Assembly (NCBI GenBank): GCA_030268105.1
Contig: BSDZ01000112.1
Location: 124,001 to 188,000, forward strand
DNA from: Volvox africanus
Taxonomy: Eukaryota > Chlorophyta > Chlorophyceae > Chlamydomonadales > Volvocaceae
Reading direction: 5' to 3'
Length of the DNA: 64,000 nucleotides
Part shown: in pieces, positions 20,284-31,840 of the stretch
Layout of the letters: each line of letters opens with the position of its first letter
How positions within the stretch are numbered: the stretch's first letter is position 1
The notes under the pieces: generated by a model
What the model was told of the DNA's origin: nothing
Databases searched by the model: none
What the model saw: only the letters and a program-made list of their open reading frames with translations
Translations under genes and position numbers: made by a program

Positions 20284-20670
20284 TTGTAGTAGTTGAGAGC
20301 TGCAAAGGCCTCTTGATATGCTGACAGGGCACTTCTGCATCTTCATATTGTGTTGGTGTGTGGGCCATACATGTACGACTACTACACCTTCCCTATCTGC
20401 ACCTGGTTAGCTTCCATCTTAACTGGTGAGGGTCCTTGCATGAGGAGCCGCGAGGCCCTACTATTGCACTTTTGCGAAGGCAATTTCCTATCATGAAGGC
20501 AGCCTGATGATAGCCCCCCCTTTTCACCACATCTGCCTACTGGGGAGCCCTGTCCTCGCCGCATCTGCATATGGAACGATAATCTAGATACGTTCAGGAC
20601 CCCCATCACCGCATGTGGATATATACTGTTCCAGCTGCATCTAGCTAGCTACACACTTTAGACCCTCCCT
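20284..20670 (+). repeat. Repeats S (copy 2) and R (right part)
   Basis: About 20,286-20,390 matches the S repeat at 13,832-13,960. From about 20,425 (CCTTGCATGAGGAG) to about 20,670 the sequence matches 39,522-39,748, the right part of repeat R, including the GATGATAGCCCCCCC segment. Confidence 0.7.
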
Positions 20671-22110
20671 TAAATATTTGCCACATGATATTGCCTAGCC
20701 ACTCATAATAGGTGTTTGAGATCCCCCCCTTCACTGCATCTAGAAACTTTCCAAGAGGCATCTGGAAATGGTGTTCAGGGTTGTCGCTAGCTAGCATTCA
20801 GTTTGGGGCACATGTGGGATTTCCTACTTTTATGGCTATTGCTGCCTACTAGTTTCAAGATAAAGGCATGGCTAATGAGACGCACCCTGCACATACGCAT
20901 GTACCCCATAGAACAACTTGCTGCTATACATCTTGAGTGGACAACTGAGCTGTAATATAATCAATTGGTTCTAATGGTACCCTTGTCAGGATGGGGACGA
21001 GTGGCGGGCCAGACAAGCAGCAGCGAGGAACTAGCCAAAGAAGCTTGCCAACTAATTAGTAGGCTGTTGTTATATCTGTCGTTATAACGACAAAGAGCAA
21101 CAACACTCTACTGCATGTGCACCAGGCTCAATTACCACACACACCAAAACACCAAGCACTGCCAACGAAGGAACAGCTCTACCGGCCCCCTTGAGCCGCG
21201 GCTAGCAATATATTTGCATCAAATATTAGGGCACTGAGGTTCCACTCGTGGAAAAACATTCTAGATCAACATCTGTGTGTTTCGGTCCTTTTAGCCACAT
21301 CTGGCTACCCAGAAGGCGCTTCTAGATATCAGAGACTCTCTTTAGCCACATCTGGATATTGATCCTGCAACCCGCATTTAGATACCCAGGCCACCCCAAA
21401 CCCTTAACCCTGCCACCCACATACAGATATCCAGCCCCCCCTTAATTAAACCACATGTGGATACAAAAGAATGCAATTTAGGTGCCGATTGGGATTTTGG
21501 GGATGTTGGGATCTAAGTAAACCGATATCCACAACTGGGTGTTATATCTGCCGCATTAGAGGCTCATGGACACCCTCCTGATTGGCTCACCGGGACAACT
21601 GGGAAGGGAGGTAAGAGGACTGGCCTCGTACCCCTGTTTGACCTGGTAGCAGACCCTTTAAACATCGGAGTTATTTGGATTGGAAACATCATACTTGATT
21701 AAGCAAGGTTGGCGACTTTCAATGTCCAGCCGTCGGTGACGACAACTCGTAATGGCTTGCAAAAATTATTGCCTAAGAACTTAGGAATGATCCACATGTA
21801 AAACCAAGTTGCCTGTAGGGCTGGCCAGTGCCCTACAGGATGCATAGCAACGACCAAATGAAAGAAGCCACGGGCAAGTTGCGAAATATTCGCTCTTGCA
21901 TTGCAGTCAAAAACTTTTATTTCTTGATAAAGCAGGATCATGCAAGCGGGAATTGTATTAGCGGGAAAGTGAGCACATTTTGCCGGCCTAAAAGAGACAA
22001 AAAAGTTATCGTAGCTTAAAGAAGTCAACTAAGATTACAGAAAACATTCGTTCGTGAGCGAGGATGCACATTTCGCCGGCGAATCGAAAATCCCCTGGGG
22101 CCGTATCACT
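20671..22110. other. Intergenic with degenerate CACATCTGGATA-like motifs, no gene seen
   Basis: Loosely repeated motifs such as CCACATCTGG and ATACCCAG-type words occur around 21,290-21,470. A 109-residue open frame on the minus strand (21,699-22,028) shows no motif I recognise. Nothing else can be supported. Confidence 0.4.
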
Positions 22111-22115
22111 ACTAG
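22111..22115. repeat. Target site duplication of element C, left copy (ACTAG)
   Basis: ACTAG precedes the left LTR and is repeated exactly at 31836-31840. Confidence 0.93.
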
Positions 22116-22534
22116 TGTAACAGGGCGAATGGCGCAGAAGCGCCAGAACGAGTGAAACTGACTTATCGTAGTTTGGTTGTTTATGACAATAACTTAGTTG
22201 CGTAATAATAGTTTAGTTATAATAGATGTAACGCACAGAACTTGGACAAGTCGCATGAGGCCACTTGCATGCGAGCATTCTTACAACGGTGTCAGTTGTA
22301 GAATGCGCGCCAGTTTTGAGCAGACGTAAGGCCCCTTTACAAGCCAAGCAACGCTATTTAAGGCGCCTGGATTATTGAGACAGAACAACTTCTTATACTT
22401 CCTCTTCTTTCTTAGTAATTACTACTATATTGTAATCTATAAGGAGTTACCCTTACGCCGCGTGCCCTACGGCACAATGACTCAGAGCTCGCCGATATAG
22501 CTATCCCTAACAGCTAGGCGCTCCCTCTGTTACA
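22116..22534 (+). repeat. 5' LTR of element C
   Basis: 419 bp, TGTAACAGGG to CTCTGTTACA, the partner of 31417-31835. The sequence after it (TGGATCGAGACC, from 22536) is the likely primer-binding site. Confidence 0.92.
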
Positions 22535-22861
22535 CTGGATCGAGACCTTGAAGATCCAAGACCCTTTTTGTTCGAGCTTCCCAAGTCGCTCGAACACCAA
22601 AACCTCCAAGACAACACAGCCCGCGCCTGCGGGTTGGCTTCGGCAATAGCGCGGGCGACTTCCCGCACCCCGCTGGACCAAGTCATCGTCGCGTCATTAA
22701 GTCGCCTTGAGGAAAATTTTTTTTCCCACCCACCCTCCCTACGGTGGCTATTCATCCGACGCACACCAGACCTCTCAGTCCCAAACGCTCGTGGACCAGG
22801 ACTCTGCCGTCCATACGTAAGTCCAGATGAGAGCTATGTCGTCCCAATCGTCCCGGTCCCG

Positions 22862-23202
22862 GTCCCGCTTGCACTCACGCGTCAGTCGTGCTAGCGGACC
22901 GCCCCAGCGTGAGAGTGCCACCAGGATCGCCACACTCCAACATTGAAGTCGAGCAGCTGCGACATGAGCTCACACAGGCAGATCACCGTCCAGCCCACAC
23001 CGCTGCCACGCCCTCGGCGGCCAGCTCCACCTCGCCCCCCACTGCCTTCCTCATCGACCACATCGTCGCCTTCGTGGAGCGCCTGCTCCAACAGAAGCTG
23101 GAGGCAGCCCTCCCCTCGCTTTTCGCACAGCTGCAAACCCCGGTCACCAACGCAGCTGCGTCTACAGCACCACAAGTCGTGCATCACGCTTCCGCACCCT
23201 AA
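22862..23202 (+). pseudogene. Element C gag N-terminal remnant
   Basis: Reads a Ser/Arg-rich start, then RVPPGSPHSNIEVEQL and a helical segment (FVERLLQQKLEAALPS) found in copy F too. It ends at VVHHASAP with a stop. The capsid domain and zinc knuckle seen in element B after VLN are absent; minisatellite sequence follows directly. Confidence 0.75.
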
Positions 23203-23205
23203 GTC

Positions 23206-23735
23206 TTGAACCCAGAGGCCACCCCAGCGGCCGACCCAGAGGCCACCCCAGTGGATATCCAAAGGCCAACCCAGTGGATATCCAGAGGCCAACCCAGCGG
23301 CCGACCCAGAGGCCACCCCAGCGGCCGACCCAGAGGCCACCCCAGCGGCCGACCCAGAGGCCACCCCAGCGGCCGACCCAGAGGCCTACCCCAGCGGCCG
23401 ACCCAGAGGCCACCCCAGCGGCCGACCCAGAGGCCACCCCAGTTGGCCGACCCAGAGGCCACCCCAGTTGGCCGACCCAGAGGCCACCCCAGCGGCCGAC
23501 CCAGAGGCCACCCCAGCGGCCGACCCAGAGGCCACCCCAGCGGCCGACCCAGAGGCCACCCCAGCGGCCGACCCAGAGGCCACCCCAGTGGCCGACCCAG
23601 AGGCCACCCCAGCGGATATCCAGAGGCCAACCCAGTGGCCGACCCAGAGGCCGATCCAGAGGCCTACCCCAGAGGCCTACCCCAGAGGCCTACCCCAGAG
23701 GCCTACCCCAGAGGCCTACCCCAGAGGCTGGAGCT
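23206..23735 (+). repeat. Minisatellite of 24-bp units in element C
   Basis: About 20 imperfect copies of a unit that reads as ADPEATPA on the plus strand (core CCGACCCAGAGGCCACCCCA). Some units carry GTTGGC or GATATC variants, and the last part shortens to AGAGGCCTACCCC units. It grew from the Pro-Glu-Ala linker that element B has between zinc knuckle and protease. All six frames are open over long stretches because of the repeat; none is a gene. Confidence 0.9.
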
Positions 23736-24359
23736 TCCGGTGTCGGTCGTCAACGTGAGGCAACTTTTTCGGACCGAGCTGTGGCCCAAGCCATCACCAA
23801 GTGGGACAAGTCCTGTGAAAAAGCCTACAAGTGCTTAAGGACACCCTTACCTCGGCGCCCTTCGTGCTCACCACCGTTGGAGACTACGCCACAGGCGGAG
23901 TGCTGTCCCAAGTCCAAGACAGTGTCGAGTGAGTGATTGAAACTTACCCCAGTGACCAACTAGACTGATAACTCGGCAGTCTCGGTGTTCTAAACGCAAC
24001 CCCGGTTAAACTGGCGCCAAGTGTGCTGGTGGAGCTCGAAGAATTCAACTACATCATCGAGCACAAGCCGGGCAAGACCAATGTCGTGGCTGATGCAGTC
24101 AGCCGACGACCGGACCTGTGGGTCCACACCATGACGGTCTCTGTGGCCAAGGCTGCCAACGACCTGGCCACTACCATACGCAGAGATGGTACACAGGATA
24201 CACCTACACTCGCCTCAAGGAGCAAGCCATGAAGAACTCCAAAGAGGATCCCCCGTTCAAGCTATACAAGAGCTTGCTGTACTATGAGCCGTGTGGTGCC
24301 CCACGGACTTGCCTGTACATTGGTGGATACCTACACCACCACCTGCTCCTCGTGCCAAC
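23736..24359 (+). pseudogene. Element C scrambled pol remnants
   Basis: The order differs from a normal element. First a piece of the far 3' end (VNVRQL, then DRAVAQA), then an RNase H piece (ITKWDKSCEKAY), then RNase H end and integrase start ([16 protein letters not shown] to about 24,232), then the first half of the integrase zinc motif up to 24,359, where element D is inserted. Stops and shifts are frequent. Confidence 0.75.
24355..24359. repeat. Target site duplication of element D, left copy (CCAAC)
   Basis: CCAAC is repeated exactly at 30831-30835. It lies in the codons for the zinc-binding region of element C integrase. Confidence 0.93.
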
Positions 24360-24986
24360 TGTTGTATCCTTCCTTCTTCGATCATGCACTGAATCTGCAC
24401 GTCTGGATGTTAGCTACGTGCACACAGTGCTTACGAATAGCAAAGCGATTCAATGCAAATAAAGTGACAGCGGAAGTCTCAACAGCAAGGAAAGATTCAA
24501 CTTACAATAGTCTTCGATTACAAATTGGTAGTCGGCCGTCAGACCCCGCGGGCAATGTTCATCATCCGGCTGAAGATGCTATGCTGGAATAGCTCAGGCC
24601 GAATATAAATGCATAAAACATATTATGAATTAGATTATGTTAAGTACATGAGTACTTAGTCCAGAGTAGCGTCAAGCTGACTTTGGTCTCTAGGCGACTG
24701 TCCTCGCACCTATATATACGCGTATGGTTTATGACGTAAATGAGGTAATAATATTTAAAGTATTATTACGTGATATAAAATGCCAATGGATAGATCGCGC
24801 ATTAATTATCAGCCTCAAGTCAAACATGTTGACTGACAGCGTGATGTCATAGATGATAATGCGACATGCCTGATTAGCTAGATATACTCGAGTATATCAT
24901 GCTAGTATGATTGTATGATGCTTTATAATGTTCGAATGCATTGTGGCCTATTTCGGTGCAACGAGTGATCGAACTGGTGTACAACA
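24360..24986 (-). repeat. 3' LTR of element D, with a 188-bp internal deletion
   Basis: Same ends (TGTTGTATCC, GTACAACA) as 30016-30830. It lacks the segment corresponding to about 30,372-30,560. Confidence 0.9.
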
Positions 24987-25772
24987 TACGCGCATACCGA
25001 CAAGCTCACATCGCGCTTCCCAAAACTTAGATGTGAATTGACCGCCACGATCGGATATCACATTTTTAGGAATGCCATGCAATCGAACCACGTTATCAAA
25101 AAATAATCGTGCTGTTTGCTCAGTGGTGCAAGACGAGGTGCAGGGGGCTAAGTGAACCATCTTGGTCAAACAATTGACCATTACGAACACCGAGTCGTAT
25201 CCCCCCTCAGTTTTGGGCAGCGCGACTACGAAGTCCATTTAAACACTTTCCCAAGGGGCATCTGGTATAGGTAAAGGTTGTAATAAACCCTGGCCCTTAC
25301 CAGATAGTGCTTTATTGTGCTGACATAAACTGCACCTTTGCACGAAGTTTTCCGCATCCTTCACCACGCGCGGCCACCAGAACGAGCATCGTACGAGCTC
25401 TGCCAGACACGTCCTTCCAGGATGGCCTGCTAACGGGTCCTCGTGGAACCGTGCAAGAATATCGTAGTGCAAAGTGTCATCATTGGGCACGACGATTTGT
25501 GTGGTCGAACCATCTTTCCGTAGCCACAAATCGTTGCGCTTGTGCAAATGTTCCACATTACTTGGTGAAGCAAACCATGGATCGGCCTGACATGCCATCT
25601 TGAGTCGTTGCACGAGATCCGCTGCTATCGGCACCTCCTGGCTGCGCGAACGAGTAACCGGTGCTGCCAGAATCGCAGCATGCAATGATGGATGTCGACT
25701 GAGGGCGTCAGCAATATTAATTCTGCCAGCGATATACTCCCACATACAGTCGAAACGAGATAGATATTCCAT
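24948..25772 (-). pseudogene. Element D integrase remnant
   Basis: 25239-25772 gives the RNase H end (WMEYLSRFDCMWEY) and the zinc motif (GHPGRTCLAEL, CSLCQHNK). A TAA at about 25,237-25,240 interrupts the frame where element A has a Ser codon. 24948-25238 gives the core (ISDRGGQFTSKFW) and ends in LTR sequence. Confidence 0.85.
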
Positions 25773-25787
25773 CCACCGGGCTTGTCA

Positions 25788-26954
25788 TCAGTTAAGCATG
25801 GGGACACTCTGCAAGAATGTCAGCGGTTTGTGGTCAGTCTTCAGCGTAAAAGGGCGGCCTTCGAGGTAACAGTGCCACTCCTTCAGAGCATGTAGAGCTG
25901 CCAACAGCTCCTGCTCTCCGGTCGTGTATCGGGTCTCCGCACCCGAGAACTTCTTACTCGTGAAGGCAATCGGTCGTCCTTCCTGTAACAATACAGCGCC
26001 GCTTCCATGCAAGGAAGCATCTGATACAACTTCAACACGGAATGGCAACAAGTAATCAGGGAAAGAGAGGGTAACGTCGTCGGCGACGATTCCCTTGAGC
26101 TCTTCGAATGCCCACTGACACACGGGTGTCCAGGCTTCGAGGGAAGCGAAACCTCCTTTCTTCGTCAAATTCGTAAGCGGGGCCGCAATAATGGAGTATT
26201 TATTGATAAACTTACGGAAGTAGTTGGTCAAACCCAAGAACTGGCGTAGTTCGGTGAGGTTCTGCGGCGCGGGCCACTCATGAACCACAGCTACTTTCCG
26301 TGGGTCCATCCTTATTCCAGTGGCCGACACGATGTGGCCCAAATACTCCACCTGAGGCTGCGCCCAAAAACACTTGGCGCGTTTAGCAAACAATTGCTCC
26401 CGCTTCATCACCTCAAGCATGATCTCGAGATGTTTCAGGTGCTCCTCGCACGTCTTGGAATATATTAAAATATCATCCAAATAACAAATGATGAACCTGT
26501 CGATATACGGTCTGAACATGCGGTCCATCACTGCTTGAAATGTGGCGGGCGCATTAGTAAGTCCAAACGACAAGACCGTGTACTCAAAGTGACCAAAGGG
26601 GGTCCGAAAAGCGGTTTTCGGAATATCAGAGGCAGCAATGCGTATCTGATTATACCCTTGTTGAAGGTCAATCGAGGAAAAATAAGCTGAGCCCTTCAGC
26701 TTATTGAGCAGGTCATCGACGTGCGGCAAAGGGTAGCGATTTTTAATCGTGGTCACATTCAAGCCCCGATAATCAATGCACATGCACAACGTCCCATCCT
26801 TCTTACCAACAAACAATATCGGCGCAGAATATGGTGATGTGCTGGGCCGAATCATACCCTTTGCGAGCAGATCCCCCACTTGCCGCTTCACTTCATCTAG
26901 CTCCAACGGGCTTAACCTGTACATAGGTCGTGAAACGGGTTGTGCTCCGGGCAC
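25788..26954 (-). pseudogene. Element D reverse transcriptase and RNase H
   Basis: 388 residues, closely related to element A pol, with [28 protein letters not shown] and [11 protein letters not shown]. It ends after SVPMLN at two adjacent TGA codons where element A has two Arg codons, which fits CGA-to-TGA change. It lacks the five extra RT residues of element A, so it shows the ancestral PKTAFRTPFG. Confidence 0.9.
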
Positions 26955-26978
26955 AAGAGGGATCGTGTGGTCAACAGG

Positions 26979-27845
26979 TCACATAGGTGGGAGCCCTGGG
27001 ATGTCGCCAAAGACATCAGCATATTTATGCAGGAGGGCTTCGACCTCAAGATCCTTCATGGTGGACTGCGCGGTGGTAGCATTCGATTGCACCCGTGGCC
27101 TCACAAGCAACACATGGGCGCCTTTCCGTATCATCCGAACGGTTTCTTTGCGCCCAATTAGCTTGGGTTCTTGATTTCCGCTGACGATCGCCGCCAAAGC
27201 GAAATTAACCTCAGGCTCCGCAACAGTTCCGCCCTCCTCTGGTGTGACATCTTGGTACGACAGGAAAGGTACCTTAGTCGATAGGTTCCCTTTGCACAAA
27301 CTAAGTGTGGTGGACTCCATATCGATGCACGCGCGGTACTGTCGTAATGTCGCGGCACCCAAAATGTACTGTGCCGTCTCCGAAAGACCTTGTAGCACAT
27401 ACGGCTGGGCCCTAACACGCAGAGGGCCTATCGATAGGCTCAGGGTGATCCTGCCCACGATGGGATGCTTACCTCCATCAGCGAGGGTAACCTGTGCACA
27501 ATCAGACGACTGAGGGGTCAACCCCAAAGCATTCACCTCCTTTGCCGAGATGAAGTCGTCGCTGGCGCCGGTATCCACGAGCGCCTTCATCAGTCCACCT
27601 CCGAGGCCGATTTCGATAATAGGGACACGATTCCCTGTCAGAGTCGACTCCGCAGAAAGCAAAAGTGATCCTATAGCAGGTTTGAACCTGGTAGGATTCA
27701 AAAGAGGGGCCTCAAACCAAATTTCAGCAGCATAAGGTAGTTTAGGCAGTATCGTCAGTTTACCCGTCACATCCACACCGTTAAACAAAGCGGTTCCCGA
27801 CTCAAATTGGAGGACACATTGCATAACTTCCAACAAGGACGCCAC
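26979..27845 (-). pseudogene. Element D protease region
   Basis: 288 residues with the retropepsin motif LVDTGASDDFIS and downstream YILGAATLRQYRA. A stop at about 26,976-26,978 separates it from RT, where element A reads on through PPMRPVDHT. Confidence 0.85.
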
Positions 27846-28210
27846 TTTACGTTGGCTAAAAGAGGGATTTAATATACAAGCTGCAGTGTCCGGATTTCGA
27901 CGGTGGTACCTCTTGTACCTGGTGAGCTGCTCGCACAGCTCACGGGAAGATGAAGGGATAAATAGAGTAACGTGGCCAGATAAATCAAGGGAAGAAAGAG
28001 GGCAACGCGGTGCAAATAAATTACACAGCGGGTCGAAATGGTTTAGTCCCGTGCACCCGTCGAGCGAAAACGTCGCTCGATAGCCCGCTCAATTTGTCCA
28101 AAAACAGAAGGTAAAAGGGCCCTTACAGCCGGACGCAACGATGGCCAGCGGCCATATTCACTCTCTTCAATCCCGGGAGAAGTCCCTTCCTCCACATCCC
28201 GGGCAACTTC

Positions 28211-29551
28211 CTAAGTCGTCTTCGGTACGAAAGGTGGTAAAAGAGGGCATTCACGAGTAGGGTGCTCTCCCACACACCTCAAGCAAAGATTAGCAAACTT
28301 CCGACGGTCAAACTCCGAACGTCGGCACTCCCACTTTTGCATATACGGATCGTCTGTCCGGGGCTTCTTAACACTAGGAGCCGCGTTATGCATTGCAGCT
28401 ACAGACGGTGCGCTCTCTCTTCACTTTCCTTTCGCATGGCCCGAGCTCGGCCCAGCTCCCGCAGACCCACGATTGCTTGAGCTTTGGCGTCCGCGATTAT
28501 CATACCATCTTTCCTTTCGAATGGTATTCACGGCCGCCGCGGGGCGTTGACGATCGGAACCCTGGTCCTTCGGTGTCAACTCCGAAGGTGGTTCCTGCGC
28601 TCGCATCGCGTGAATACGAGGGTTAATTTGCTTAGCGTCCTTTCCAGCCAAATTCCGAACTTCTGCACCTCTAGCAAAAGCTACTAAAGCATCATAAGAT
28701 TGAAATGGGATTCCACTGAGATCAATGGCACACCACTGCGCAAGGGATTCAGTGAGACCACGATGAAACCAGAAGATACGATCCTCCTCAGGAAAGTTAA
28801 CGATAGGAGTTATCAGTGCCTCAAAACGGGACTGATAAGCAGGAACGGTCTCGTGTGGACGCATATGGTACGTGCCTGTGCCAGCGTCTTACGAGCCTCA
28901 TTGCTACGCGATATCTTCTGTAGCAAAGCGGGCGAGGAGAGCATCGATCAGGTTATCAAACGTGTACTTGCCTCTAGTGGTGGTCCATTCGTCATACCAA
29001 TCCTTTGCGGCACCCTCGAGGGTATTCCCAATGAATAGGCATTTAATAGAGTCGCATCCCCCGCCGTGCACCGCTTGCAGATATTGCCTAGCATCGCGAA
29101 CGTAAGCCCGTGTCCTATCCGCGACACTATGCCCTGAATTCTTTGCCTTTTCGTCAGCGGAAATATTGAGCTTGGGCATGGGGATAGTCAACTTCATTAC
29201 CTCCGGTATTCCGACGGGTTCTTGAACCGCAGGTGTTGTAGTATCCTGGGGTATCTACGGGTAGTGTCATAGATTGGACCACCGATGGTCATCTTCCAAT
29301 CGGGCCTTTGTAGGCCGACACAACAGAGGTACAACAGGTGTTACCGGGGCCCGTTGTGCTCCAACTCCTTCACTTGTCGTAGCCGCTGCCGACAGTGGTA
29401 CAATTAAGTGTGAAGGGGTCTGAAGAACAATGGGGTCAGACATAATACGAGTCCCGACGGTATCAGGATCGGCAAAAGCAGGTCTAGCGGTAAGACCGCT
29501 ATCGGGTTGGCTGGCGGTGCCCAGATAGGAACTATCTTCGCGTCCCGACAT
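28211..29551 (-). pseudogene. Element D gag remnant
   Basis: Three pieces: 29551-29267 (N terminus), 29197-28904 (capsid start, LEGAAKDWYDEW), and 28864-28211 (capsid end and basic linker, then the knuckle CLRCVGEHPTRECP). A shift near 28,880 and a short foreign repeat at about 29,243-29,335 break the frame. Confidence 0.8.
29243..29335 (+). repeat. Short repeat T, copy in element D gag
   Basis: From TCCTGGGGTATC to GGTACAACAGG it matches 49,176-49,290 in a cyclase intron, with small indels. Both copies share GGTCATCTTCC and GGGCCTTTG. Probably a small non-autonomous mobile element; no ends or duplication resolved. Confidence 0.55.
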
Positions 29552-30015
29552 AAGGCACGAACTTATACGGGTGAACAGGAATTTAATAAAAGATCTGTGA
29601 ACAGGTAGCGCAAGAGGAATTTTCGATTACTCGCATACCGACAAAACTCCTGAGTAACTCGAGAAGAAAAGCGATGTAATCCGTAAGGCCGTCTCTTATC
29701 TCAGTAGTCTTCTGAATCAAGGCCTTAATCTGATCCGAGTTTAAGTATTGTCCGGCCAACACAGTGTTTAATGTTGGCGTACGTTCACCTGCGGCTCACA
29801 ATGCAAGCTCGCACCGAGAATACAGCAACTAGTTACCAACAGATATCTAGGATTACAAACCGGAAGCGGCGGCGTCCAGGACGGCGCGGCCAAGGTCCTC
29901 AGCAAATGTGTCTAAAGGGCCGCGGCGCGTGTCGTTGTTGCTCGCCATCGTGAGAACCTACTTCCGATGAGGGACAATGAGACAGCCGTGAGTCGAACCA
30001 TCTCGCTACCAAATT

Positions 30016-30830
30016 TGTTGTATCCTTCCTTCTTCGATCATGCACTGAATCTGCACGTCTGGATGTTAGCTACGTGCACACAGTGCTTACGAATAGCAAA
30101 GCGATTCAATGCAAGTAAAGTGACAGCGGAAGACTCAACAGCAAGGAAAGATTCAACTTACAATAGTCTTCGATTACAAATTGGTAGTCGGCCGTCAGAC
30201 CCCGCGGGCAATGTTCATCATCCGGCTGAAGATGCTATGCTGGAATAGCTCAGGCCGAATATAAATGCATAAAACGTATATGTCCGAATTAGATTATGTT
30301 AAGTACACGAGTACTTAGTCCAGAGTAGCGTCGAGCCGACTTCGGTCTCTAGGCGGCCATCCTCGCACCTATCACGTTGTGATACCGATGCACAGTACAG
30401 GTCTCACTGGATTCCGATCTCAAGTGTGAGTACCTTCGTAGTACTATTCTAAATATTGTGTCATCCGTGATATTATTTAATGCAACGCATGCAATATGCA
30501 AAGGACCGAATATTGATATTCGGGTGCTGACCCAACCATTGCGATCATCGCCTTCTCGCATACCCGTATGGTTTATGACGTAAATGAGGTAATAATATTT
30601 AAAGTATTATTACGTGATATAAAATGCCAATGGATAGATCGCGCATTAATTATCAGCCTCAAGTCAAACATGTTGACCGACAGCGCGATGTCATAGATGA
30701 TAATGCGACATGCCTGATTAGCTAGATATACTCGAGGATATCATGCTAATATGATTGTATGATGCTTTATAATGTTCGAATGCATTGCGGCCTATTTTGG
30801 TGCAACCGGTGATTGAACTGGCGTACAACA
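30016..30830 (-). repeat. 5' LTR of element D
   Basis: 815 bp, TGTTGTATCC to GTACAACA, followed by the second CCAAC. It contains the AT hairpin (GTAATAATA / TATTATTAC) at about 30,590-30,612. Confidence 0.92.
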
Positions 30831-31262
30831 CCAACGGTGCAAACACAGGCATGGCCGCCCCTTGGGCAAATCTCAACCACTGCCCATCCCCGAGCAGCCC
30901 TGGCAGTCCATTTCCCTGGATCTTATCCCGGACCTGCCAAAATCGCACCGTGGCGACGACGCCATCACCGTCTTTGACGGCTTTCCAAGATGATGCGCAT
31001 CATCCCTGTCAACACGAACATCACAGCCGAGCGCCTAGCAGAGGTCGCTTACGACTGGGTGTTCCTGTTCTACGGTCAGCCAGAGAGCATTGTCTCCGAC
31101 CGTGACCCCAAGTTCAGGAGGAGATGCTCCGCCACTACGTGGATGCCAACCACAACAACTGGTGTGACCTCCTGCCCCAACTCGAGTTTGCCTACAACTC
31201 GAGCGTCCCAGCTTCGACAGGCTTCACCCCGTTCAAGCTAGTCCTGGGCTTTGAGCCCACCA
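30831..31262 (+). pseudogene. Element C integrase remainder downstream of element D
   Basis: The sequence resumes with the second half of the integrase zinc region (after CCAAC, CGGTGCAAAC) and then core pieces (RLSKM region, [23 protein letters not shown], shown here only in part). Internal deletions occur at about 31,115 and 31,262, where it joins the element 3' end (VTKNRQR region). Confidence 0.8.
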
Positions 31263-31416
31263 CCCCTGTTCTGTGACCAAGAATCGGCAACGATGCAGCA
31301 GTTTTCGTACACGAAGCTAAACCTTTGGTCATTTCAACACGCCTGTTACCTACCACTTCGTGGAGTTCGCTGGAGTTAGAGTTGCGGGGACGCAACCCTT
31401 CGCGGAAGGGGGATGG

Positions 31417-31835
31417 TGTAACAGGGCGAATGGCGCAGAAGCGCCAGAATGAGTGAAACTGACTTATCGTAGTTTGGTTGTTTATGACAATAACTTAATT
31501 GCGTAATAATAGTTTAGTTATAATAGATGTAACGCACAGAACTTGGACAAGTCACATGAGGCCACTTGCATGCGAGCATTCGTACAACGGTGTCAGTTGT
31601 AGAATGCACGCCAGTTTTGAACAGACGTAAGGCCCCTTTACAAGCCAGGCAACGCTATTTAAGGCGCCTGGATTATTGAGACAGAACAACTTCTTATACT
31701 TCCTCTTCTTTCTTTGTAATTACTACTATAATGTAATCTATAAGGAGTCACCCTTACACTGCGTGCCCTACGGCACAATGACTCGGAGCTCGCCGATATA
31801 GCTATCCCTAACAGCTAGGCGCTCCCTCTGTTACA
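31417..31835 (+). repeat. 3' LTR of element C
   Basis: 419 bp, preceded by the polypurine tract at 31403-31416 and followed by ACTAG at 31836-31840. Confidence 0.92.
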
Positions 31836-31840
31836 ACTAG
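31836..31840. repeat. Target site duplication of element C, right copy (ACTAG)
   Basis: Exact match to 22111-22115. Confidence 0.93.

Larger units (their letters stand above)
24360..30830 (-). mobile_element. Element D: decayed A-family chromovirus nested in element C
   Basis: A minus-strand Ty3/gypsy element with LTRs at 24360-24986 (627 bp, internally deleted) and 30016-30830 (815 bp), and CCAAC duplications. Gag, protease, RT, RNase H and the first part of integrase are recognisable but broken by stops and shifts. The integrase C-terminal part and the chromodomain are gone: the 3' LTR directly follows GMRV of the integrase core. Confidence 0.93.
22116..31835 (+). mobile_element. Element C: rearranged, gag-deleted B-family element split by element D
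   Basis: Two 419-bp LTRs (22116-22534 and 31417-31835) with ACTAG duplications prove one insertion event. Between them are a gag N-terminal fragment, a 24-bp minisatellite, scrambled pol fragments, then element D (24360-30830), and the rest of integrase (30831-31262). The capsid, zinc knuckle, protease and RT regions are missing. It cannot code for transposition and must have moved with help from an intact relative. Confidence 0.92.

Noticed and set aside
23199..23630. Minus-strand Gly/Leu/Pro repeat protein
   Set aside because: Reverse reading of the minisatellite; open only because the 24-bp unit lacks stops in that frame.
23206..23735. Possible CRISPR-like array
   Set aside because: Units are contiguous 24-bp repeats with no unique spacers and continue the Pro-Glu-Ala coding linker of the element; it is a minisatellite.
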